Shown here one piece after another: positions 17,269 through 27,276 of a stretch of 33,633 nt of DNA. The stretch comes from Clostridiales bacterium (GTDB lineage Bacteria; Bacillota; Clostridia; Lachnospirales; Lachnospiraceae), in the NCBI GenBank assembly GCA_012519565.1, contig JAAYPX010000049.1:1-33633 (forward strand). Direction: 5' to 3'. The position numbers and the translations under genes were made by a program. The first letter of the stretch is position 1; each line of letters opens with the position of its first letter. The notes beneath the pieces are model-generated. The model did no database searches. It saw nothing but the letters and a program-made list of their open reading frames with translations, and was not told where the DNA came from.

Positions 17269-18744
17269 TTATTTATTAGAAATTTTCTCGATGTTAGCAT
17301 TAGTTTCTGCTATTAGTGCATCCCACTTACTACTAATTTCCTCTATTTTTTCAGCAGGGGTAGCCTGTAATCCATAAATACTCCATATCATATCATCACC
17401 AGTATTAATACCATATACAAAATTATGATAGTTATAAACTACATCAGCAACATCATACATCATGGCCAAGGTTTCATCTACTGCTCTCTCATCCCTGTAC
17501 ATAGGATAGTAACGTTGCTTCCAATCGTCATCACCTTCGTATCCTGGTGTAGGATTGGTCCATAAATTATAAGCAAATGCTATCTTATTTGCTGTTTCCT
17601 CATCATAGCATGAAGGAATTACAGCAATATTATCACTAAAGTATACTCTATAATTTGATTCTTTATCAGGTTTTGGGAAGAGTACAAATCCCCAATCATC
17701 TTCCATGTCTTTTAAATCACCAGCCCAGTATTGCTCTCTAGCAATCATAGCTACTTCTGCTTGCATAAATGCGGTTGTAAAGTAGTCCCAGTTGGCATCT
17801 TCTGGACCTTTCATCTCATAACCTTTGTTTATTAACTTTACAACCCATTGCAAAGCTTCAATAAATTGTGGTTCATGAATTGCATTATAAAATTTACCAT
17901 TCTCGTCTTTACCTACAAATTTTCCATTATTAGCTGTTATAGCTCCTGGGATAAGCTCAGCAGAGAAGCTCATCATTGGATAAGTATCAATTACCCCATC
18001 ATTGTTATTATCAATAAGTAATTCTTCGCAAAGCTCCTCAAACTTATCCCATGTCCAATCCCCACTAGCCTGTAAATCGTATGGTAAATCAGGATCTAAA
18101 CCTGCTTCTTTAAATAATCTCTTATTAAAATATATTCCCAATTTAGGTTCTGATTTTCCTGATGCCATGCCAAAGATACTATCTCCATAGGTCATCTGTT
18201 CCAGAACAGCTTGATTCCATTTACTTTCTGTAAAATCAAGGTGCTCTAAAGTAGCTAGATCATAAAACAATCCATTGGCCAAAGGCTGTGCGGTCCAAGC
18301 TGGACCTAGAAGCATAATTTCAGCTGCTGGGTCTTCCGCCATAACAGATGTTGTGAAAGTCTCCTGCATGCCATTCCAATCTGATACAGCAACCTGCTTC
18401 ATTTTAAAGTTATATTTTTCTTGTATCATTCTGCGATATTCTTGAGTAGCCTCTTCTTGAGCAGTGGTTGGTTCTTTTTCTTCATCTGATGACCACCAGT
18501 CACCAATTATTATTTCCATTCCACCTAAGTCTAAATCTGGTATTGGTGTAAGGGTTGGACCTTCTTCTACTGTATCAAGGTTTGTATCATCTTCTTTTGC
18601 TACATCATCTGTTTTATCTTGTTCTACCTTGGAGCTGTCTGAAGATTCTGTCTCATCCTTTTTTCTACAAGCGGCAAATAGAGATAGACTCATAGCTAGA
18701 ATCATCAGAATTAATAACCACTTTCTAATACTCTTGATTTTCAT
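17269..18744 (-). CDS. Extracellular solute-binding lipoprotein of a CUT1 carbohydrate ABC importer
   Basis: Signal and lipobox MKIKSIRKWLLILMILAMSLSLFAAC; family 1 SBP features GIYFNKRLFKEAGLDPDLPYDLQASGDWTWDKFEELCEELL. Confidence 0.94.
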   Translation of the reverse strand: MKIKSIRKWLLILMILAMSLSLFAACRKKDETESSDSSKVEQDKTDDVAKEDDTNLDTVEEGPTLTPIPDLDLGGMEIIIGDWWSSDEEKEPTTAQEEATQEYRRMIQEKYNFKMKQVAVSDWNGMQETFTTSVMAEDPAAEIMLLGPAWTAQPLANGLFYDLATLEHLDFTESKWNQAVLEQMTYGDSIFGMASGKSEPKLGIYFNKRLFKEAGLDPDLPYDLQASGDWTWDKFEELCEELLIDNNNDGVIDTYPMMSFSAELIPGAITANNGKFVGKDENGKFYNAIHEPQFIEALQWVVKLINKGYEMKGPEDANWDYFTTAFMQAEVAMIAREQYWAGDLKDMEDDWGFVLFPKPDKESNYRVYFSDNIAVIPSCYDEETANKIAFAYNLWTNPTPGYEGDDDWKQRYYPMYRDERAVDETLAMMYDVADVVYNYHNFVYGINTGDDMIWSIYGLQATPAEKIEEISSKWDALIAETNANIEKISNK

Positions 18745-18771
18745 TTTTTACCTCCTCATTAATTTTATAGT

Positions 18772-18788
18772 AAAGTGTTTAACACTTT
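18772..18788. other. Short palindrome/hairpin between permease and solute-binding protein genes
   Basis: AAAGTGTT-T-AACACTTT, 8-bp arms; lies in the 52-nt gap between the two genes. Confidence 0.45.
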
Positions 18789-18796
18789 CTACATAA

Positions 18797-19840
18797 TTAC
18801 ATTTTTAAACCAGTCTGATTTATACTCTCAACAAAGCCCTTCTGAGCTACTATATAGATAATCAGTAGTGGGATAATCGTCATAATCATTCCAGTGGAAA
18901 TCATCATTTGTGAATAAGCCTCTGATATTTTGCCAGATCCATACATGGCCAGATTGTAGTCGCTCAGTAATCCAGTTATTGATGTTAATCTTTTTGATAG
19001 TAATACAACTTTGCCAAGGAACATCTTGGAATAGAATGAATCTGTCCATTGCCAAACAAAAGCAAACAAAAAACATGATGTTATAACTGGTCTAGCGTCA
19101 GGAAGCATAATTCTTATAAATGTAGATAGATTACCACAACCATCGACATAAGCTGCCTCCTCAAGCTCCTTGGGCACTCCTCTAAAATATTGTCTTACTA
19201 TAAATATGTACAAACCATTCTTCAACCCCATACAACTGGCACTAAGTAGCAAATATGGTATAGTCGAGTTATGGAGATTAATAGTCGATCCTTTAAAAAA
19301 TTTGAATATACCAAAAATATCAAAAAATCTAAAATTAAGATATAAGGATGACATAATGGTTTGAGGTGGAACAACTATCACTAATAAAACACAGGCAAAC
19401 CAAAACCTTTTTAGGGGAAAATTAAATCTTGCGAACCCATATCCAACCAATGTACAGGATACAACTTGTAATATACTAACTAGGGTTGATATGCCAATGG
19501 TATTGCGCAGCGCCTTCCAATAGCCAATTAAATAGTTAATTAGTTTATAATTTTCTGTAGTAAAATTTCTTGGAACAACTATTACCGTAGAATCATATAA
19601 ATCTTTTTCTTTCATAAAGCTTAAGGATAGCTTGTTAATCAGTGGCTGTAATATTAAGAAGCACAAACCCATTATCAGGATTGCTCGTATTAACTTATAC
19701 AACTTACTCTTTACAATCTTCCTAAGAAGGTAACCACCAGATTTTTCATTTCTTATAGCAAACTCTCTCCATCTGTTTATGAGTGAGTTTTCTTGCACTT
19801 TCTTGCTAGTAATTGATTTTTCTGCTATTGTTTTATTCAT
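18797..19840 (-). CDS. CUT1 carbohydrate ABC transporter permease (MalG-like)
   Basis: Multiple TM helices and EAA-loop-like EEAAYVDGCGNLSTFIRIMLPDARPVI. Confidence 0.94.
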   Translation of the reverse strand: MNKTIAEKSITSKKVQENSLINRWREFAIRNEKSGGYLLRKIVKSKLYKLIRAILIMGLCFLILQPLINKLSLSFMKEKDLYDSTVIVVPRNFTTENYKLINYLIGYWKALRNTIGISTLVSILQVVSCTLVGYGFARFNFPLKRFWFACVLLVIVVPPQTIMSSLYLNFRFFDIFGIFKFFKGSTINLHNSTIPYLLLSASCMGLKNGLYIFIVRQYFRGVPKELEEAAYVDGCGNLSTFIRIMLPDARPVITSCFLFAFVWQWTDSFYSKMFLGKVVLLSKRLTSITGLLSDYNLAMYGSGKISEAYSQMMISTGMIMTIIPLLIIYIVAQKGFVESINQTGLKM

Positions 19841-20741
19841 AATAATACACCCACCTTGAAATAATTCCGCTAGATATGCCTATAATAAGGATAACAGCTA
19901 AAAAGTAAACCCAGGCCATAGCAGAACTTAATCCATAATCCAATTTCGGAGACATTGTTTCTGTAATCTTTTTCATAACATCGCTATCAGTTCTCATAAA
20001 AAAATCAACGATGGTATATACTAAATTTACTAATACTACGGAACTTACCATTGGCAATGTAATCTTCCAGAAACTTTCCCAAGATGTGCATCCTTCTATT
20101 TTAGCTGCCTCATACATATTTTTTGGTATAGTCTGTAATCCCGAAAGGAATATTATGATTTGGATACCAGATGCAATAACCACATCATAAACACTATTTA
20201 CGATGTTAAAGACAGTCGTCAAAAATCTTGTGCCTATACCACTGTTTGATAATATTTCCTCTAAAGCTGCTGTAATACTTGTATCATTCGTGTTTGCCTT
20301 TATATAGTCTGCAAGCCCCTCCAATAGACTATTGTTATATTCCAGTCCTACCAATACACCAGAAGATAGTATAACTGGAAGGAAAAACACTGCCCGTACC
20401 AATCCCCTTCCTTTGAACTCCTGGTTAAGTAGTAGAGCCATAAAAAAACTGATTATTAATGTAGCTGGAACACTAGTGGCCATTTTTGTTAACTCTTCCG
20501 TAAGGAAGCGGGCATATTCAGGATCCACTCGAAAGGCAGTTTTAAAGTTTTCCAAACCTATAAACTCCATTATAAAACCGCCCTGACCGCTTTGGATTAA
20601 AACTCTACTAAAACACATTCGAAACGATTCTATGAGTGGCAAAACCATGAAGGCAATAAAGCCTATAATAAATGGTGAGATGAATAAATACCCAGCAATT
20701 GCTTTCCTTTTTTTCAAATCCTTTTGCTTTGCTTTAGCCAT
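19833..20741 (-). CDS. CUT1 carbohydrate ABC transporter permease (MalF-like)
   Basis: GYLFISPFIIGFIAFMVLPLIESFRMCFS; EAA loop YEAAKIEGCTSWESFWKITLPMVS. Confidence 0.94.
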   Translation of the reverse strand: MAKAKQKDLKKRKAIAGYLFISPFIIGFIAFMVLPLIESFRMCFSRVLIQSGQGGFIMEFIGLENFKTAFRVDPEYARFLTEELTKMATSVPATLIISFFMALLLNQEFKGRGLVRAVFFLPVILSSGVLVGLEYNNSLLEGLADYIKANTNDTSITAALEEILSNSGIGTRFLTTVFNIVNSVYDVVIASGIQIIIFLSGLQTIPKNMYEAAKIEGCTSWESFWKITLPMVSSVVLVNLVYTIVDFFMRTDSDVMKKITETMSPKLDYGLSSAMAWVYFLAVILIIGISSGIISRWVYYYE

Positions 20742-20745
20742 ATCT

Positions 20746-23271
20746 TTACCTTCTTTCCACTATATAGTCTCTTGCAGGAACATTTAAACCGTTGTAGGCA
20801 AAATCTGTATTACTATAGTTGACATATACTTTAGTACCATCCTCATAACTAGTAACCATTACTTTCTCACTTAATATCTCGTGGTCAGTAATATATTGGT
20901 TAAAACAATGTCCTAATTCCTCTTCATATCTACTATAAATTTCATAAGCTTTGCCTATCCATTGGTCATAATCTGCTGCGAAAAATGATGTGTAATTTGA
21001 TTCCTGTAAAGTAGATACAGGCTCTTTCATAAATGTGAAAGATAGGCCAGCTCCTGTTTCAACACTTTTAAGAACCATATCTTGATAATTTTCCGCTAAA
21101 TTAACTGCCTTTCCTGAATAATTAACCAAACCATGTAGTGCAATGGAATAGAACGGAATCGCATGATCAATTATGTGATACATATTTCCCTTGAAATCCA
21201 TATTAGTTACAAAATCCACATATGGTATTACATAATCATTACCATGGTTGACTATTATACCTTTACCAGATGCAATAAGCTCCTGCATCTTCTCTTGCTG
21301 CATATTTATTACATCTTGCCTGCTTATATTGTTTTTGGGATTATAATCCCCACTGATGTAATGACCAATATCATAGAATGCTAATCCACTGGCAGCATAA
21401 CTATCTACGCTCCTCCAAAGATTATCAATAGCTTCTAAAGCCACCTGCGGCTTTAATAAGTAATGGTAATCCTGTAAAGTATCTACACCAAACCATAACC
21501 GGGAGAATGGTTTTAGTTTAACAATTTCTCTAGTGGCATATTTAGCTGCATCTCTATTGATTACAAAACCGTCAAAGAGAGTATTATCATATGCATATTC
21601 CATTCTACCTTCCAAGTACACGGGTACATTGAGTTCCTTGGATAATTGTATAAACTTCCTAAAGGCTTTTTCTCCACCTAATTCAGAAATTGGTTTAATA
21701 CGATTTAAATTTTTATGTTTAAGCCCACCGTTCATCCACCCAGAATATTTTATGGATAAATTTTTAAAGCCAAGATTATATAGGTCAGTGAGTAACTCAT
21801 ATGCTTCGTTATAAGTGGTCAGAGCTATTGGAACCGACATTGGTACCCCAAATTTTTGTTTTATTTTATCAATAGCCCCTAACACTGTTACATTAACAGG
21901 GGTACTGGTCTCCTCTTTCTTTTTCATATTAGGATAACGGTCCAATAAATATTGCCTATATTCAATAGCCATATCTACATAGTCATCGGAATTTAGAAAG
22001 CTATATCTTTGTTTAACTGATCCTTGGGGCTTATTTTTTTCATATAGAACAACTGCTGCTGCTGATTTGGCAGAAACATTCATCGGTGCAGAGTGGATTA
22101 CAGTATATGTAGCATTAGCGTAATTGTAACTGTTACTGCGGCCACTTACATCCGCCTCAATAGCAGCCACTGCTGCATAATCTTCTAGTATACATAGGAC
22201 GGAATTTCCATTCTTTGCAATACCGAAAACAGGAAAATCAGCCCTGCTTTCATCAATTAAAGCATTCCTCTTCAATGCGTCATCCCAACCATAAATATCG
22301 GAATAGTATGAATTCATGGTGTTTTTACCATTATTAAATGTTATTATTGAGCCATTACCCTCTGGTATTAAGAGATATCCCTCATCTTCTGTGCTACCAG
22401 CACCAAAGTAAGGAAGAACTTTCACATTTATCATAGGATAATAGTCATACCATTCCATTTCATCAAATGGTAGTTCAACAACTAGATCCTTATCTTCCAA
22501 TCGGTAAATTACAGATATGTTAAAAAATGGTATGTTTTTGTCCTTAGCTTTACTTCCAATTTGACTATCTAGCTCAAAATCCTCGTCAGTATAACCAGCT
22601 TGGGAAAATATAACCTCTAATTTTTGTCTTAAATGATCTGGAATACCATCTCGGACTGCATAAACAATCTCATTGGCTAAATTGGGATATAAGGATAATA
22701 ATTCTGATTTATTATCTGAAGCCCGCAGATTATTGATATCATACTTTCTATAGTACTCTTTAATCTGCCTTTGCCCGCTACTGTCCATTTTTTCTAAAAA
22801 AATATTAAGTCTGTCTTCAGAAATTGCTAAAGGTATCTTAAAAACTTTTTCCACTACACCTAAGGTATAGTTCACCTTAATGTAATCATTTCCCTGTTCA
22901 ATAGAATACTGTCCTCTTTCAATTGAATATTCATGATTATTGTATAAAGTATCAACACCATTTTCATTGCTGTATTTAAGTATTAGCGTCGATTGAAGTA
23001 GGCTTTTATTAAGGCCATTGGCTAGTGGATCATTATTACCATCCACTGGATTTGAATACCATACCGCATTACTGCGCTTATCTATTACTTGAAAACTTGT
23101 GCTGCTTGGGTCTAATATTAAACTTAAATTTTCATTCTCAAGTGTGTAAGAATTCTCTACTTCTGTATTGGAGAATGTTTCTAATACTTTTTCTTCTTCA
23201 TCAGTCTTATTACAACCGACCATTATGATTACTACCATTAAACAAATACTTACCAAACTATACTTTTTCAT
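20746..23271 (-). CDS. DUF5696-like lipoprotein (N-terminal beta-rich region, central TIM-barrel-like region, C-terminal beta domain)
   Basis: Lipobox MKKYSLVSICLMVVIIMVGC; 841 aa; segments NLSIKYSGWMNGGLKHKN, GFKNLSIKYSG, SGLAFYDIGHYISGDYNPKNNISRQDVINMQ suggest a glycosidase-like barrel. DUF number assigned from memory of the family and its ABC-transporter neighbourhood. Confidence 0.75.
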   Translation of the reverse strand: MKKYSLVSICLMVVIIMVGCNKTDEEEKVLETFSNTEVENSYTLENENLSLILDPSSTSFQVIDKRSNAVWYSNPVDGNNDPLANGLNKSLLQSTLILKYSNENGVDTLYNNHEYSIERGQYSIEQGNDYIKVNYTLGVVEKVFKIPLAISEDRLNIFLEKMDSSGQRQIKEYYRKYDINNLRASDNKSELLSLYPNLANEIVYAVRDGIPDHLRQKLEVIFSQAGYTDEDFELDSQIGSKAKDKNIPFFNISVIYRLEDKDLVVELPFDEMEWYDYYPMINVKVLPYFGAGSTEDEGYLLIPEGNGSIITFNNGKNTMNSYYSDIYGWDDALKRNALIDESRADFPVFGIAKNGNSVLCILEDYAAVAAIEADVSGRSNSYNYANATYTVIHSAPMNVSAKSAAAVVLYEKNKPQGSVKQRYSFLNSDDYVDMAIEYRQYLLDRYPNMKKKEETSTPVNVTVLGAIDKIKQKFGVPMSVPIALTTYNEAYELLTDLYNLGFKNLSIKYSGWMNGGLKHKNLNRIKPISELGGEKAFRKFIQLSKELNVPVYLEGRMEYAYDNTLFDGFVINRDAAKYATREIVKLKPFSRLWFGVDTLQDYHYLLKPQVALEAIDNLWRSVDSYAASGLAFYDIGHYISGDYNPKNNISRQDVINMQQEKMQELIASGKGIIVNHGNDYVIPYVDFVTNMDFKGNMYHIIDHAIPFYSIALHGLVNYSGKAVNLAENYQDMVLKSVETGAGLSFTFMKEPVSTLQESNYTSFFAADYDQWIGKAYEIYSRYEEELGHCFNQYITDHEILSEKVMVTSYEDGTKVYVNYSNTDFAYNGLNVPARDYIVERR

Positions 23272-23286
23272 CTCCTGCCCTCCTAA

Positions 23287-23949
23287 TCAGTAGAAACGAA
23301 AGACAATTTCTTTATATAATGATATGAAATATGCAACAGTGTCACTGACTAAGCTGAAAAATAGTAATAATACGAATATGATTAACATCATTCCAACTAT
23401 GGTAGCAATTATTGTGATAACAGCTTTGCCTAAGGAATATTCATGTATCATCATAGCGGCACTCATGATTAACATTACACACCAAATTCTAGACAGACTG
23501 GCAAAAAAGTAATAGAATGCTCCTTCTTCTACTGTCATAAGATTACTTATAAATATCATAGGTAATTGAATTAATACATAAGGGGTAAGGGCATATCCCA
23601 TGGCCATATATATTCCTTTCAAGGTACCTTTACCATCGAAAAGTGTTGTCAATCCCCAGTTAGCAACACATCCAATAATAATCGGTGCAATAAATCCAAT
23701 TATTTCTTCAAAAATATTGATATACTCCCACTGCACTTTTATAAAGAGAAAACTTGTAAATTGAAGTCTCCAGATCTTTGTTATCAAAGATAGGATAATA
23801 ATTATATTTGCAGCCCCCAAAGATCCTCTTTTCTCATGGGTTAAATCCCAAAAACCGTCCAATGGATGAGTTATCACATATAGCGAATAGCGTAGTGTCT
23901 TACCCAGATGTTTCATCGTATCTGTGCTAAAAGCTGTAGCTATTTTCAT
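23287..23949 (-). CDS. Yip1-domain integral membrane protein
   Basis: HPLDGFWDLTHEKRGSLGAANIIIILSLI, GFIAPIIIGCVANWGLTTLFDGKGTLKGIYMAMGYALTPYVLIQLP are Yip1-like; several TM segments; ATGA overlap with upstream gene. Confidence 0.82.
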   Translation of the reverse strand: MKIATAFSTDTMKHLGKTLRYSLYVITHPLDGFWDLTHEKRGSLGAANIIIILSLITKIWRLQFTSFLFIKVQWEYINIFEEIIGFIAPIIIGCVANWGLTTLFDGKGTLKGIYMAMGYALTPYVLIQLPMIFISNLMTVEEGAFYYFFASLSRIWCVMLIMSAAMMIHEYSLGKAVITIIATIVGMMLIIFVLLLFFSLVSDTVAYFISLYKEIVFRFY

Positions 23950-25424
23950 GCTTCACTCACCTCTCTCTTAATTTTCTTTACTCTTGCACTTATAGTAGGA
24001 GCAGCAATAGCAATTACAACTATTGTAAATATCCAGGAGATATTTCTCTCAATCCATTCTTTACGATATAGTTGGTATGCCTTAGAATAATTATTATCAT
24101 CCCACTTATATTTAAAGTATTTCATCGCCTCTTCATATCTTTTTTGCCTTAATAAGGAACGTCCAATGCCAATATAGGCTAGATCATAGTTTCCATTAAA
24201 CATAAGAACGCGTTCCCAATACTCCGCTGATAAATCGTAATTACCCTTTTTATATTCTTCTAATGCATCATTAATAAGCTCTCCATAACTTGTTAAGGTA
24301 AAGATTGTTATTCCTAAATTTTTAGTATCCAATACTAATAAATCCGTACCCATATGGTCTATAGCAACAGGATACTGTAAATACCCAATTTTATTACCAA
24401 GTCCCCCAAAGGCATAAAGCAGATTACCCTGATTATCATAGCCAAAGATACGCCCTCTAGTCCTATCAAGTGCATAGTAAGTATCATTATCTAGAGCTGT
24501 TACATCCACTAATTTTGAAGAACCAGTAACCCCTCCTGCATCTCCCCACTCTACATCACCTATTGGTGGGAAATAACCATTTTTAATTAAAATATCTTTC
24601 CCCATAGTATTTAATTTTCGAATAGGCTTTGCTTGATCACTTATTAAATCATACTCTTCAAATACTGATGTGGTAGCATAGACAAATCCATCCTTGTCAA
24701 TGGCAATATTGTTATATTCGGTAGGTACAAATTGTACCATCTGAGATCTTTGGATTTCTGTTGAAATCTGTTTCCATAAGTAATCAATCATATTAAACTT
24801 TACGGTATTAGCCCCCATATAACCAGTAAACTCACCCTTATTATCAAATACCAATACACCCTTGTTATAATTCTTGACTAAAACAAATATTCTTCCTAAT
24901 CGATCTACTACTACTTTCTGTGGAAAAAAGTCCAAGGAAGGATCTATGGTTTCATCCTGGGGTTGATGCATTTCTTTCACTAATCTATATTGAGAATCGA
25001 TTTGGACTATCCTCTGATTATTGGTATCACATATATACATATCTCCATTACCTGACACGAATATATCATGAGGAGCAGCTAAGGAATTGACTGCTGTATC
25101 TCCATCAAATTCACTGAATTCATTGATAACCACAAATTGATCAGCATTTTTTTCTATGATAACAATTCGATTATTACCTGTATCACATACATAAATAGTA
25201 TTATCTTTTACAAATACTCCTTGCGGATCTTTGAAATTACCTATACCTAATGTATTACCGGTTATAAAATATGATGGTGTATATGCATCAGGAGATTTCA
25301 TAGCATCGCCAAAATAATCATATGTGTAGGTATACATACTATCCATGGCCTTTACATTCATTGATGGAGATATTAATAATATCAAGATACAGAAAAGAGC
25401 AGTTTTTATACTTTTTTCTCTCAT
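23946..25424 (-). CDS. Secreted/membrane-anchored NHL-repeat beta-propeller protein with TPR-like segment and C-terminal TM helix
   Basis: Signal peptide; repeats FKDPQGVFVKDNTIYVCDTGNNRIVII, LAAPHDIFVSGNGDMYICDTNNQRIVQID, LQYPVAIDHMGTDLLVLDT; TPR-like YKKGNYDLSAEYWERVLMFNGNYDLAYIGIGRSLLRQKRYEEAMKYFK; TM ISWIFTIVVIAIAAPTI. Confidence 0.87.
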   Translation of the reverse strand: MREKSIKTALFCILILLISPSMNVKAMDSMYTYTYDYFGDAMKSPDAYTPSYFITGNTLGIGNFKDPQGVFVKDNTIYVCDTGNNRIVIIEKNADQFVVINEFSEFDGDTAVNSLAAPHDIFVSGNGDMYICDTNNQRIVQIDSQYRLVKEMHQPQDETIDPSLDFFPQKVVVDRLGRIFVLVKNYNKGVLVFDNKGEFTGYMGANTVKFNMIDYLWKQISTEIQRSQMVQFVPTEYNNIAIDKDGFVYATTSVFEEYDLISDQAKPIRKLNTMGKDILIKNGYFPPIGDVEWGDAGGVTGSSKLVDVTALDNDTYYALDRTRGRIFGYDNQGNLLYAFGGLGNKIGYLQYPVAIDHMGTDLLVLDTKNLGITIFTLTSYGELINDALEEYKKGNYDLSAEYWERVLMFNGNYDLAYIGIGRSLLRQKRYEEAMKYFKYKWDDNNYSKAYQLYRKEWIERNISWIFTIVVIAIAAPTISARVKKIKREVSEA

Positions 25425-25434
25425 TGCTTCCTCC

Positions 25435-26301
25435 TTATTCCTTAATACCTGAAGTTGCCATCGTTTGAAGAATATTACTTTGAGATATTATGAATGTACA
25501 TATAGGTACTATCATCATAATTAATGTTACCGCTGAACCTACACCCGCTCTTGCGATACCTCCAGCAATAATCTGTGATAAAGCATATGGCAAAGTCTTC
25601 ATTTCTTCGGAGTAGATAAAATTGGATGCCCTAGTATTCCACAAGCCTTGAACTGAGAGTATAATTAAAGTTAGAGAGGCTGGCTTAACCAGTGGCATAA
25701 CAATCCTTGTATATATTTTCCACTCTTTTGCTCCATCTATCTTAGCTGCATCCATCAATGTATCAGGTATGCCATCCATGAACTGCCTCATCAGGAAAAA
25801 CCCAAGGGGTGCAGCAAATGCTGGTACTATAACAGCCCATATGGTATTAACCCAACCAATCTTAGACATAACTATGTAGTTTGGAATGGCAGTAACATAA
25901 CCGTTGAACATTAGAGCAGTAACTACTAAATTACTGAACATTTTACCGCCAGGAAAATCGTATTTTGCAATTACATATGCACCCATAGAAGAAATCAAGA
26001 GATGACCCGCTGTACCTACTACCGTAATAAAAGCTGTGTTAAAAAAGTATCTTGAGAAGGGCACCCATGACTTGCTTAAAATTACAAATAAATCCTGAAA
26101 GTTATCAAGCGTAGGGTTTTGAACAAATAACCTTGGAGGATAAACGAATATCTCATCCAAAGGTTTAAATGCACTGTTTATGGCATATACCAGAGGAAAT
26201 GCCATAAACATGCCAAATAGTGTTAAGACAAAATAGATACAATAATCCCCTGCCCTTGAGCGATTCGGTCTTCTTCTTTTAAAATGTTTTCTTTTCTTCA
26301 T
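25435..26301 (-). CDS. CUT1 carbohydrate ABC transporter permease (MalG-like)
   Basis: TM profile and EAA loop MDAAKIDGAKEWKIYTRIVMPLVKPAS. Confidence 0.94.
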   Translation of the reverse strand: MKKRKHFKRRRPNRSRAGDYCIYFVLTLFGMFMAFPLVYAINSAFKPLDEIFVYPPRLFVQNPTLDNFQDLFVILSKSWVPFSRYFFNTAFITVVGTAGHLLISSMGAYVIAKYDFPGGKMFSNLVVTALMFNGYVTAIPNYIVMSKIGWVNTIWAVIVPAFAAPLGFFLMRQFMDGIPDTLMDAAKIDGAKEWKIYTRIVMPLVKPASLTLIILSVQGLWNTRASNFIYSEEMKTLPYALSQIIAGGIARAGVGSAVTLIMMIVPICTFIISQSNILQTMATSGIKE

Positions 26302-26326
26302 AGCATTATTTCCTTTCTATACGACA

Positions 26327-27265
26327 TCAGGTCCCAACCCTTCGCAACATGGCCTGTATTGCTTTATTACTTAAGATCATTGTTAAAAACAATAGAGTTG
26401 CTATTGCGGAAGCATATCCCATCTCAAATCTTATAGAGCCATAATCAATCAAGTGGGTTACTACCGTTTCTGCTGCATAGTCAGTACTTGGAAATCCAGC
26501 TAATTGCATTGTTACATCCGCAACACCAAAGGACTGTGTAATGGACATTACCGCACCAAACATCAGCATAGGTTTCATGTTAGGCAGAGTAATAAACCAT
26601 AATTCTTGCCAACGATTTCTTACACCATCTATATATCCTGCCTCAAACATGGTCTGATCAATTCCTTGCAATCCAGCGACAAAACCAAGGAAACCTGTGC
26701 CCAAACTCATCCATAGGATAACCACCATAATAACCGGCATCATATACTTAGGATTGGTAAGCCAAAGTATAGGCTCATTTATCAGTCCAAGATTTAATAA
26801 AAATGCATTAACATAACCATAGGCGTCACCAGAAAACATGATAGACCAGATCAGATATACCTGACCAGATATAGTAGGGGCATAAAATACAATTACAGCA
26901 AATGCTCTTATATATCTTGGTAGCTCATTTATAAACCATGCAAACAAAAATGCTGCTATATAGCCAATCGGTCCCGTAATTGCTGCAATTAAAAATGTGT
27001 TTTTAATTGCTATTAAAAATACATCATCTGCCAAAATCAAGTTCGAATAGTTTCTTAATCCTACAAAATTAGGCGGTTCTAAAACATTATAATATGTAAA
27101 ACTTAATACCAAAGAAGATACCACAGGAATAATATAGAATAAGAAAAATAGAATAGCGTAAGGAGCAAGAAACAGATAGAATGTCTTTGAACGCTTTACC
27201 ATCTTCCAAGTAATAGCAGCATCTCTTTTCTTTTTTCTTATATACTTCTGTACAAATGTACCCAT
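26327..27265 (-). CDS. CUT1 carbohydrate ABC transporter permease (MalF-like)
   Basis: FYLFLAPYAILFFLFYIIPVVSSLVLSF; EAA loop FEAGYIDGVRNRWQELWFITLPNMKPM. Start set to ATG 27265 behind GAGGGGG (ORF track start is a TTG). Confidence 0.93.
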   Translation of the reverse strand: MGTFVQKYIRKKKRDAAITWKMVKRSKTFYLFLAPYAILFFLFYIIPVVSSLVLSFTYYNVLEPPNFVGLRNYSNLILADDVFLIAIKNTFLIAAITGPIGYIAAFLFAWFINELPRYIRAFAVIVFYAPTISGQVYLIWSIMFSGDAYGYVNAFLLNLGLINEPILWLTNPKYMMPVIMVVILWMSLGTGFLGFVAGLQGIDQTMFEAGYIDGVRNRWQELWFITLPNMKPMLMFGAVMSITQSFGVADVTMQLAGFPSTDYAAETVVTHLIDYGSIRFEMGYASAIATLLFLTMILSNKAIQAMLRRVGT

Positions 27266-27276
27266 TTTATACCCCC

